Shown here: piece after piece, positions 1-5,223 of the stretch
Position numbering within the stretch: position 1 is the stretch's first letter
Layout of the letters: every line of letters starts with the position of its first letter
Origin: JAWVZH01 sp033722295
Lineage (GTDB): Bacteria; Bacteroidota; Bacteroidia; Chitinophagales; Saprospiraceae
Assembly: GCA_033722295.1 (NCBI GenBank)
Contig: JAWVZH010000152.1
Span: 1 to 6,583 of the forward strand
DNA: 6,583 nt
Direction: 5' to 3'
Made by a program: the position numbers and the translations under genes
Notes under the pieces: model-generated
Told to the model about the DNA's origin: nothing
The model's input: the letters and a program-made list of their open reading frames with translations, nothing else
Database searches by the model: none

Positions 1-88
1 GAAAATAGAATATGGATGATGGATAATGGAAGATGGAAGATGGAAGATGGATGATGGACATTGGATAAAGGATGATGGATTATGGAAG

Positions 89-180
89 ACGGTGTCCTCC
101 GAATCCGCCTTTCAACTTCGCCACAACTTTGCATTACTTCGTTGTGCGAGGCAAGGCTACATTGTACAAAGAAGGCGGAG
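89..180. repeat. 92-bp insert inside the heptad tract, with inverted repeats
   Basis: This stretch interrupts the ATGGANN array and is not built of its units. It holds several complementary arms: TCCGCCTT at 104-111 with AAGGCGGA at 172-179, and CACAAC at 122-127 with GTTGTG at 141-146. CTTCGTTGT at 137-145 also pairs 8 of 9 with ACAAAGAAG at 166-174. The left edge (ACGGTGTCCTCCGAA) closely matches the left edge of the 33-bp inserts at 202-234 and 4355-4387 (ACGGCGTCCTCCGAA). The right edge is similarly rich in GAAGG/GGAG. The short inserts may therefore be internally deleted versions of this longer one (inference). It resembles a small palindromic repeat element; no coding potential is evident. 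Confidence 0.5.
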
Positions 181-194
181 AAGGAAGATGGAAG

Positions 195-246
195 ATGGAA
201 GACGGCGTCCTCCGAAGCTCGAAGGCGAAGGAGGATGGACAATGGA
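195..246 (+). repeat. 52-bp dispersed repeat, copy 1
   Basis: ATGGAAG, a 33-bp GC-richer insert (202-234), ATGGACA and the start of the next unit match 4348-4399 with a single difference (A at 232, G at 4385). The insert has three CGAAG words (213, 220, 226) and begins ACGGCGTCCTCCGAAG. The copies are about 4.15 kb apart, with recQ and kdsD between them. Near-identity here contrasts with the strongly diverged heptads around it, pointing to recent copying, gene conversion or selection on this piece. Confidence 0.9.
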
Positions 247-253
247 GGATGGA
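236..253 (+). repeat. Left arm of an imperfect inverted repeat around the S23 gene
   Basis: The 18 bases TGGACAATGGAGGATGGA recur in inverted orientation at 750-767, whose complement reads TGGACAATGGAGGTTGGA, a 17/18 match. The arms enclose the S23 coding region at 372-719. Both arms are heptad units in the same order (ACA then AGG variants), so chance matching within a repetitive family is a real alternative. I see no target-site duplication outside the arms. Confidence 0.45.
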
Positions 254-371
254 TGATGGAAAATGGTTATTCATGTAAGTGAGGAGTTCGGCATTTTGTT
301 TGGGGTTCAATAGTTTCTTTTGAAATATTGGAGTAAGTATGTTCGTTTTTTAGTCAGAGAACACTTGCACG

Positions 372-719
372 ATGAGAGATTTCAGGAAATTACAGGTCTG
401 GGCGGATAGTATCGACTTAGTGGAAAGAATATATAAATCGACTGAACCGTATTCAGAAGGAAGAGGAAGGCTCATTGATCAAATCAGAAAGAGTGCGGTC
501 TCGATTCCTTCTAACATTGCTGAAGGTTGCAGAGGTAGTTTGAAAGAACTGCGATACTTCATGAGCATTTCTTTGGGATCTGCATTCGAACTAGAAACTC
601 AATTACTTATAGCTGGAAGAACCGGTATCTTGACAACACCTGAGTCCTCAAGCCTAATAGATCAAGTACAATCAATAGAGAAAAGACTTATTGTCTACAT
701 TCGTAAAATAGATGCTTGA
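372..719 (+). CDS. Four-helix-bundle protein of the S23 / 23S rRNA intervening-sequence family
   Basis: A complete 115-residue protein with the family signature: FRKLQVWADSIDLVERIY at residues 4-21, then QIRKSAVSIPSNIAEG at 37-52, RYFMSISLGSAFELETQL at 61-78 and a C-terminal helix. Length and order fit the S23/IVS four-helix bundle family, small helical proteins that form oligomeric rings and share their fold with Avd of diversity-generating retroelements. Their molecular role is not established; some lie inside 23S rRNA intervening sequences, many elsewhere. Here the flanks do not look like rRNA and no reverse transcriptase is present, so neither context applies. There is no Shine-Dalgarno sequence before ATG 372; the next in-frame ATG (M64) would remove the family signature. 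The gene stands alone, with heptad repeats on both sides, and converges on recQ with a 60-bp gap. Confidence 0.93.
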   Translation: MRDFRKLQVWADSIDLVERIYKSTEPYSEGRGRLIDQIRKSAVSIPSNIAEGCRGSLKELRYFMSISLGSAFELETQLLIAGRTGILTTPESSSLIDQVQSIEKRLIVYIRKIDA

Positions 720-746
720 ACTTAACACAAAAACTATACTTCTCTA

Positions 747-774
747 ATTTCCAACCTCCATTGTCCAAAGTCCA
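747..774 (-). repeat. Short inverted heptad tract between the S23 gene and recQ
   Basis: TCCA recurs at exactly 7-bp spacing (750, 757, 764, 771). On the minus strand this reads TGGACTT TGGACAA TGGAGGT TGGAAAT, a degenerate form of the ATGGANN family. It begins 5 bp beyond the recQ stop codon and ends 27 bp from the S23 stop codon. Its orientation is opposite to the 12-269 tract, and 750-767 forms the right arm of the inverted repeat described at 236-253. Confidence 0.8.
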
Positions 775-779
775 CTTTA

Positions 780-2972
780 CTAATGAACCACTTCCGATAA
801 GAATTTGATCCTGACCAGCTCGATCTCTTCCCTGGTAATATCATCTTCCTTAAGCTCTTCAAAAGCATCGTCGACAGACTCGGATTCAGCCTCTTCAAAA
901 TACTCCATAATGTCTTCCAGTGAGTATTCATCAACATGCTCTTCGAGATAGTAGTTGATATCCAGTTTTGTACCAGAGCTGACGATCATGCTGAGCTCGT
1001 CTATGAGTTTTTGCATGTCCATCTTATTATCCGCAGCGATCTCGTGAAGCGGAAGTTTTTTATCGATACCCTGGATAATGTTGACTTTTAAGCGGGACTT
1101 GTTAGCCACCTGCTTGACCACGAAATCCTCCGGACGGTCGATGTCGTTCTCTTCAACGTAGTCCTTGATCAGCTCGATGAATTGCCGGCCATATCTTTGA
1201 GCCTTACCCTGGCTTACCCCGGACACCTTGGTCAATTCATCAAGCGTAATGGGATATTGGGTTGCCATATCCTCCAAAGAAGGGTCAAAGAAGACGACCC
1301 ATGGCTTTACATTATTTTGCTTGGCCACCTGCAACCTCAGGTCTTTGAGCATCCTGAGAAGCGTATCATCGAGAGCTGCGGTTTTCGTGGGAACTACAGC
1401 AGAGGATTCGGCGGTATAGTCGCGATCTACGGCCAGCATGACCGAATGCGGTTTTTCGACAAAAGCCTTTCCGGCATCCGTGATCTTGAGCAGGCCATAG
1501 GACTCTACCTCCTTGTGGAGCAAACCGAGCATGAGAGCCTGGCGTATGACGCTAAACCAGTACATCTCACCTTTTTCCTTGCCTTGACCGTACAGCGGCT
1601 TTGCATTGAGCTTGAAATCTCTTATTTCCTTGCCCGATCTGCCACAAATAAAGTCGACCATGACCTTGGTCGTAAACTGCTCATTGAGCAGATCTACAGC
1701 CTTTATCGCAAGGACAATATCATCTTTGGCTTCTTTCTTTTCCTTGGGATCCTTGCAATTGTCACAAAGGTCTCCGCAATTGGGCTTGTCGTATGTTTCT
1801 CCGAAGTAGTGAAGCAAGTATTTCCTGCGACAGGTGGCCGTTTCTGAATAAGCGACCATTTCTTCGAGGAGCTGAGCGCCCATCTGCCTTTCCGAGGCGG
1901 GTTTGTCTCTAAGGAACTTCTCCAGACGGTGGATGTCCTTATGGGAAAAGAAAGCATAACAATTGGAAAGCAGTCCATCCCTGCCGGCGCGGCCGGTCTC
2001 CTGGTAATAATTCTCTATGCTCTTGGGTATATCATAATGAATGACGAATCGGACATCGGGCTTGTCTATGCCCATGCCGAAAGCTATCGTTGCCACGATA
2101 ACATCGACGTCTTCCATAAGAAAATCATCCTGCACCTTGGAACGTGATTTGGAATCCATTCCGGCATGATAGGGGGCGGCATTGATGCCGTTGACATTCA
2201 GAATTTTAGCGATCTCTTCGGTGGTCTTCCTCGCCTGCACGTATATAATACCTGATTCGCCGCCAGTACTTTTTACCAGTTGTACGATCTGTTTGATCGT
2301 TTCGTTCTTGTCCTTTTTCGGCCTGACCTCGTAGTACAGGTTGGTGCGATTAAAAGAAGTAATGAACTCATTGGCATCTTCGACATTGAGATTCTTTTTG
2401 ATGTCGCTTCTCACCTTTGGCGTTGCCGTGGCGGTCAAAGCGATCACTGGTACTTCCTCACCGATGGCATTGACCATTGCCCTGATATTGCGATATTCCG
2501 GCCTGAAGTCGTGGCCCCATTCCGAAATACAGTGGGCTTCATCCACAGCCACGAAAGAGACATCCACATTCCGGAAAAATTCTATGTTCTCGGTCTTGTT
2601 GAGCGTTTCAGGAGCGACATACAGCAATTTGGTCTTGCCGCTTATGATGTCTTCTTTCACTTGTTTCATCTCTCCTTTGGTCAAAGTAGAGTTGAGAAAA
2701 TGTGCAACATCATCATTGCGGTTATAACCTCGTATCGCATCTACCTGGTTTTTCATCAAAGCGATCAAAGGTGATATGACGATAGCCACACCGGGCAGCA
2801 TAAGTGCCGGTAGCTGATAGCAGAGGGACTTTCCTCCTCCGGTCGGCATGATCACAAATGTGTTCTCCCGCTGAAGGACATTTTGAATGATCTCCTCTTG
2901 CTTTTCCTTAAATGAGTCAAACCCAAAATGGGTCTTGAGTGCGGAGCGAATATCTAGTTCTGCTACATTCAT
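780..2972 (-). CDS. recQ: ATP-dependent 3'-5' DNA helicase RecQ, long form
   Basis: RecQ unwinds DNA in recombinational repair and replication-fork processing. Taking ATG at 2972 as start gives 730 residues. In that numbering: motif 0 (FGFDSFKEKQ) near 16-25, Walker A MPTGGGKS at 42-49, DEAH at 144-147 followed by the RecQ aromatic-rich loop (CISEWGHDFRPEYR), motif III LTATAT at 179-184, motif VI QETGRAGRDG at 324-333, zinc cysteines 381, 399, 403 and 406, an RQC winged helix around 411-510 and an HRDC domain around 533-608. A further domain of about 105 residues (625-730) ends in an acidic, helical tail; E. coli RecQ (about 610 residues) lacks it, but I know it from Bacteroidota homologues. 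An upstream TTG at 3014 would add 14 residues; ATG 2972 fits the family N-terminus (MNVAELDIRSALKTHFGF). All motifs are intact. It is divergent from kdsD. Confidence 0.97.
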   Translation of the reverse strand: MNVAELDIRSALKTHFGFDSFKEKQEEIIQNVLQRENTFVIMPTGGGKSLCYQLPALMLPGVAIVISPLIALMKNQVDAIRGYNRNDDVAHFLNSTLTKGEMKQVKEDIISGKTKLLYVAPETLNKTENIEFFRNVDVSFVAVDEAHCISEWGHDFRPEYRNIRAMVNAIGEEVPVIALTATATPKVRSDIKKNLNVEDANEFITSFNRTNLYYEVRPKKDKNETIKQIVQLVKSTGGESGIIYVQARKTTEEIAKILNVNGINAAPYHAGMDSKSRSKVQDDFLMEDVDVIVATIAFGMGIDKPDVRFVIHYDIPKSIENYYQETGRAGRDGLLSNCYAFFSHKDIHRLEKFLRDKPASERQMGAQLLEEMVAYSETATCRRKYLLHYFGETYDKPNCGDLCDNCKDPKEKKEAKDDIVLAIKAVDLLNEQFTTKVMVDFICGRSGKEIRDFKLNAKPLYGQGKEKGEMYWFSVIRQALMLGLLHKEVESYGLLKITDAGKAFVEKPHSVMLAVDRDYTAESSAVVPTKTAALDDTLLRMLKDLRLQVAKQNNVKPWVVFFDPSLEDMATQYPITLDELTKVSGVSQGKAQRYGRQFIELIKDYVEENDIDRPEDFVVKQVANKSRLKVNIIQGIDKKLPLHEIAADNKMDMQKLIDELSMIVSSGTKLDINYYLEEHVDEYSLEDIMEYFEEAESESVDDAFEELKEDDITREEIELVRIKFLSEVVH

Positions 2973-3144
2973 AACACTATCCACTATTCCTCTAGGTTCA
3001 ATAATCAAGTACAATGACTTCCTATTGAAATTGTTCTGCGTAAGGGAGATAAACTGAATAAAATCCTTGAGATCAGGCGATTATTACAATCCAGCGCTAC
3101 AGGTTCATTCCTTTTCGCGATGTCCCCCGATATCCAGACATCTC

Positions 3145-3162
3145 AAATAGAAGCTATTTTTT
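3145..3162 (+). terminator. Weak hairpin followed by a T run
   Basis: AAATAG (3145-3150) and CTATTT (3154-3159) can form a 6-bp stem with loop AAG, followed by more T. It looks like a minimal intrinsic terminator but is A/T-rich and weak. The GATGTC/GACATC inverted repeat lies just before it. Neither neighbouring gene is transcribed into it as a 3' end, so it would only make sense for a short leader or small RNA on the plus strand. Confidence 0.2.
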
Positions 3163-3251
3163 AAGATACCTCATAAGGGCGCCCCATCAATTTACGGAAT
3201 TGTTCATCAAATTATTACCACTTTCACAAAAGATTTGCGCATTTAGGGCAT

Positions 3252-3259
3252 TAATTTTG
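3252..3259 (+). promoter_or_regulatory. Candidate Bacteroidota -7 box upstream of kdsD
   Basis: TAATTTTG matches the TAnnTTTG consensus of primary-sigma promoters in Bacteroidota, and it lies 60 bp before the proposed kdsD start. The matching -33 TTTG is not at the usual 19-20 bp spacing; the nearest TTTG (3234-3237) is only 14 bp away. Confidence is therefore low to moderate. Confidence 0.35.
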
Positions 3260-3292
3260 AGTCTTTCTAAATTGCAACACCTCCGGAAGATC

Positions 3293-3307
3293 ATGGCGGA
3301 GTATTAA
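3293..3307 (+). other. Four-codon ATG mini-frame in frame with kdsD
   Basis: ATG GCG GAG TAT TAA ends 12 bp before the proposed TTG start of kdsD and in the same frame. It overlaps the CTCCG/CGGAG inverted repeat (3281-3285 and 3297-3301). It may be coincidence, a tiny leader open frame, or the remnant of an original ATG start interrupted by a nonsense codon. I cannot decide from sequence alone. Confidence 0.25.
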
Positions 3308-3319
3308 ATCACAATCATT

Positions 3320-4288
3320 TTGACAACAAAAGAAAAAATTATTTCCAGTGCCCTTCAAACACTTACTGTGGAAGCGGAGGTGCTAGACGGGCTCAAATCC
3401 AGCATCACGGATGAGTTTGCTGAGTGTGTGGAACTGTTGTATCACTGTGAAGGGAGGGTTGTAGTTACAGGGATCGGCAAAAGTGCTCTGGTCGCCCAGA
3501 AAATAGTGGCCACTTTCAATAGCACAGGAACTTCTGCCCTGTACATGCATGCTGCTGATGCTGTCCATGGTGATATGGGGATGATCGGTCCCCAGGATAT
3601 CCTGCTTTGTTTGTCAAAGAGTGGTGAGAGTCCTGAGATAAAGGTGTTGATACCATTCATACATTCCATGGGTAATACGATCATTGCTTTTGTCAGTAAA
3701 CCGGATTCCTTTTTAGCGCAGAAAGCCGATCATACCATAGCGATACCAGTACCGCAGGAGGCCGACCCCAATAATCTTGCGCCTACTTCCAGTACGACTG
3801 CACAAATGGCGATGGGAGATGCCATGGCAGTCGCATTATTGGCATTGAGAGGTTTTACACCGAGCGATTTTGCCAAATATCATCCTGGAGGCGCACTAGG
3901 TAAGCAGCTTTATCTGAAAGTATCTGATCTCACGGAGCAGAATGAGAAACCCGCTGTAAGGGCTGATGACAATATCAGGAAGGTCATCCTCGAGATCTCT
4001 TCCAAGCGACTGGGTGCAGCGGCCGTTCTCGATAAAGAGGGTAATTTGGAGGGCGTCATAACCGATGGTGATCTTCGTCGAATGTTGGAGGGTGATGGCG
4101 ACACGTCCCATCTCACCGCTTCGGATATCATGACCGTCTCACCGAAAACTATAGATGTTCAGGCCCGGGCTGTTGATGCCTTAGCCATGATCAGAAAACA
4201 CAGCATCAGTCAGGTGATTGCGATGAAGGGTAATGAGTATGTAGGTATGTTGCACCTGCATGATCTGATCAGGGAGGGACTCATTTGA
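3320..4288 (+). CDS. kdsD: Arabinose-5-phosphate isomerase (KdsD/KpsF/GutQ family)
   Basis: Interconverts D-ribulose-5-phosphate and D-arabinose-5-phosphate in the cytoplasm, the first committed step towards Kdo for LPS. The 322 residues match the family (E. coli KdsD is 328). There is a SIS domain (about 40-175) with VVVTGIGKSALVAQKIVATF at 47-66, LCLSKSGESPE at 96-106 and APTSSTTAQMAMGDAMAVAL at 154-173, then HPGGALG (188-194) and two CBS domains (about 203-262 and 268-322, ending in HLHDLIREG). Residues aligning with the E. coli active site are present: K54, E106, E147 and H188. The in-frame stop at 3305-3307 and the lack of any in-frame ATG before M76, inside the SIS domain, force a non-ATG start; TTG 3320 is the best choice (ATT 3317 is an alternative). 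No Shine-Dalgarno is visible. It is probably monocistronic. Confidence 0.94.
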   Translation: MTTKEKIISSALQTLTVEAEVLDGLKSSITDEFAECVELLYHCEGRVVVTGIGKSALVAQKIVATFNSTGTSALYMHAADAVHGDMGMIGPQDILLCLSKSGESPEIKVLIPFIHSMGNTIIAFVSKPDSFLAQKADHTIAIPVPQEADPNNLAPTSSTTAQMAMGDAMAVALLALRGFTPSDFAKYHPGGALGKQLYLKVSDLTEQNEKPAVRADDNIRKVILEISSKRLGAAAVLDKEGNLEGVITDGDLRRMLEGDGDTSHLTASDIMTVSPKTIDVQARAVDALAMIRKHSISQVIAMKGNEYVGMLHLHDLIREGLI

Positions 4289-4289
4289 C

Positions 4290-4338
4290 AGTAGGCAGTG
4301 GGCTAGTATCAAGTGACAAGTGGCATGTGACAAGAAAG
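4290..4338 (+). repeat. Heptad tract of a second family (AAGTGAC-like)
   Basis: Starting 2 bp after the kdsD stop codon the sequence divides into AGTAGGC, AGTGGGC, TAGTATC, AAGTGAC, AAGTGGC, ATGTGAC, AAGAAAG. The period is exactly 7 but the unit is unrelated to ATGGANN, whose tract starts two bases later at 4341. Confidence 0.75.
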
Positions 4339-4340
4339 AG

Positions 4341-4450
4341 ATGGACAATGGAAGACGGCGTCCTCCGAAGCTCGAAGGCGAAGGGGGATGGACAATGGAT
4401 AATGGAAGATGGATAATGGAGGATGGACAATGGATAATGGAGGATGGAAG
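4341..4450 (+). repeat. ATGGANN heptad tract with 33-bp insert
   Basis: Two units (ATGGACA, ATGGAAG) precede a 33-bp insert (4355-4387). Nine uninterrupted units follow at 4388-4450: ACA, ATA, AAG, ATA, AGG, ACA, ATA, AGG, AAG variants after the common ATGG. It has the same family and orientation as 12-269. Positions 4348-4399 are the second copy of the 52-bp repeat. The tract lies between kdsD and the rhomboid gene and carries no gene of its own. Confidence 0.93.
4348..4399 (+). repeat. 52-bp dispersed repeat, copy 2
   Basis: Matches 195-246 at 51 of 52 positions, in the same orientation. It includes the complete 33-bp insert and one flanking heptad on each side. See the first copy for structure. 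Confidence 0.9.
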
Positions 4451-4520
4451 ATTTTTGGATAAAAGGAAATGTCCAGAACAACCGATATTGAAAGCCAACA
4501 AAAAAATAGCTCCCATTTTA

Positions 4521-4548
4521 CCTTAAACCTTAAACCTTAAACCTTAAA
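4521..4548 (+). repeat. Four perfect CCTTAAA heptads before the rhomboid start
   Basis: CCTTAAA occurs four times without change, followed by CCCCCCA and the ATG at 4555. This is the third distinct 7-bp family in this intergenic region. It resembles a telomere repeat only superficially. It occupies the region just 5' of the start codon, where a leader or ribosome-loading site would be, so copy-number change would alter leader length or spacing without shifting the reading frame. Confidence 0.95.
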
Positions 4549-4554
4549 CCCCCA

Positions 4555-5223
4555 ATGTTTTTCCCAGTAGGAGATCAGAACGTTATAGGCGGCCACAAGC
4601 CCATCGTCAGCTATACCCTCATCGGGATAAATGTTGTTATCTTTTTATACCAGATCATGTTGCCTCAACAGCAGCTCTTCGAGTTCATGATGATGTTCGG
4701 AGCCATTCCGAGGGAGATCGTCCTGGGAGAAAACTGGTTGAGCTTATTCACCAGTATGTTCCTGCATGGCGGTTGGTTGCATCTTCTGGGCAACATGATG
4801 TTCCTGTGGGTCTTTGCGGATAATATAGAAGCCGTTGTGGGCAACCGGAATTTTCTGGTTTTTTACATCCTCGGCGGATTGGCTGCTTCACTGGCTCATA
4901 TCCTCTTCAATTTTGACAGTCCCGTTCCCGCCGTGGGAGCCAGCGGAGCGATATCTGCGGTTCTTGGCGCCTATCTTGTGGTCTTCCCTCATTCGAGGAT
5001 ACGGACACTCGTCTTCTACTTCTTTGTCTCCATTCCGGCCCTTTGGTTTCTCGGATTGTGGATCATCCAGCAGATCATCAGTGGTATTGGTTCCATAGGT
5101 GCTGTACAGACCGGAGGTGTCGCGTGGTGGGCACACATCGGTGGTTTTGTCTTCGGAGTGATCGCCGGCTTTTTTATCCGACGCTCTTATCATCCTCATG
5201 AGATCGAGCCCTTCGAACCATAG
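4555..5223 (+). CDS. Rhomboid-family intramembrane serine protease
   Basis: A 222-residue polytopic inner-membrane protein that should cleave transmembrane substrates within the bilayer. The catalytic dyad is visible: S130 in GASGA (128-132) and H194 in AHIGGF (193-198). The conserved L1/TM2 segment HGGWLHLLGN (71-80) carries H71, H76 and N80. About six membrane segments can be placed: 18-36, 65-88, 99-119, 127-145, 150-175 and 188-208. The N-terminus MFFPVGDQNV is typical of the bacterial family, which supports ATG 4555 despite the absence of a Shine-Dalgarno sequence; CCTTAAA repeats and a C run lie immediately before it. Substrates cannot be predicted. The last 16 codons overlap the end of the ligase gene on the other strand. 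Confidence 0.95.
   Translation: MFFPVGDQNVIGGHKPIVSYTLIGINVVIFLYQIMLPQQQLFEFMMMFGAIPREIVLGENWLSLFTSMFLHGGWLHLLGNMMFLWVFADNIEAVVGNRNFLVFYILGGLAASLAHILFNFDSPVPAVGASGAISAVLGAYLVVFPHSRIRTLVFYFFVSIPALWFLGLWIIQQIISGIGSIGAVQTGGVAWWAHIGGFVFGVIAGFFIRRSYHPHEIEPFEP

Larger units (their letters stand above)
12..269 (+). repeat. Degenerate heptanucleotide tract (ATGGANN)n, interrupted by two inserts
   Basis: From position 12 the sequence divides without slippage into 7-bp units: ATGGATG, ATGGATA, three ATGGAAG, ATGGATG, ATGGACA, TTGGATA, AAGGATG, ATGGATT, ATGGAAG (12-88). The pattern resumes at 181-201 and again at 235-269 (ATGGACA, ATGGAGG, ATGGATG, ATGGAAA, ATGGTTA). The first five bases of the unit are nearly fixed and the last two vary, so this is an old, diverged array and not a recent expansion. 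Inserts of 92 bp (89-180) and 33 bp (202-234) break it. The tract can be read as short open frames (MEDGRWK-like), but these are a by-product of the 7-bp period and I do not call a protein. It lies about 100 bp upstream of the S23 gene. Confidence 0.93.
2973..3319. other. Divergent intergenic region between recQ and kdsD
   Basis: About 350 bp without a convincing gene and the only large intergenic space here without a heptad tract. It must hold promoters for both divergent genes. I see one promoter-like box for kdsD (3252-3259) and three small inverted repeats: GATGTC/GACATC (3119-3124 and 3137-3142), AAATAG/CTATTT with a 3-nt loop followed by T (3145-3159) and CTCCG/CGGAG (3281-3301). No obvious promoter for recQ was found on the minus strand. 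A small RNA cannot be excluded. Confidence 0.6.

Noticed and set aside
26..282. Small open frames with MEDGRWK-like peptide repeats
   Set aside because: They arise automatically from reading a 7-bp repeat in three frames; they cross the inserts, have no start signal and resemble no family.
372..719. 23S rRNA intervening sequence or a diversity-generating retroelement accessory gene
   Set aside because: No rRNA-like sequence flanks the gene, and no reverse transcriptase or template repeat is present.
1182..1847. 221-codon open frame on the plus strand inside recQ
   Set aside because: It lies fully antisense to conserved RecQ domains and its translation has no recognisable family features.
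2280..2774. 164-codon open frame antisense to the RecQ helicase core
   Set aside because: It is a shadow of conserved helicase motifs, with no initiation signal or family likeness.
2973..3014. Upstream TTG start of recQ, adding 14 residues
   Set aside because: The ATG at 2972 fits the family N-terminus, and the added residues have no family character.
3102..3111. GGTTCATTCC, resembling a tRNA T-loop
   Set aside because: No acceptor stem, D-arm or anticodon arm can be folded around it.
4181..4516. Minus-strand open frame across the kdsD end and heptad tract
   Set aside because: Its sequence is mostly the translated reverse complement of heptads (repeated SSIIH/PSSI) and the end of kdsD.
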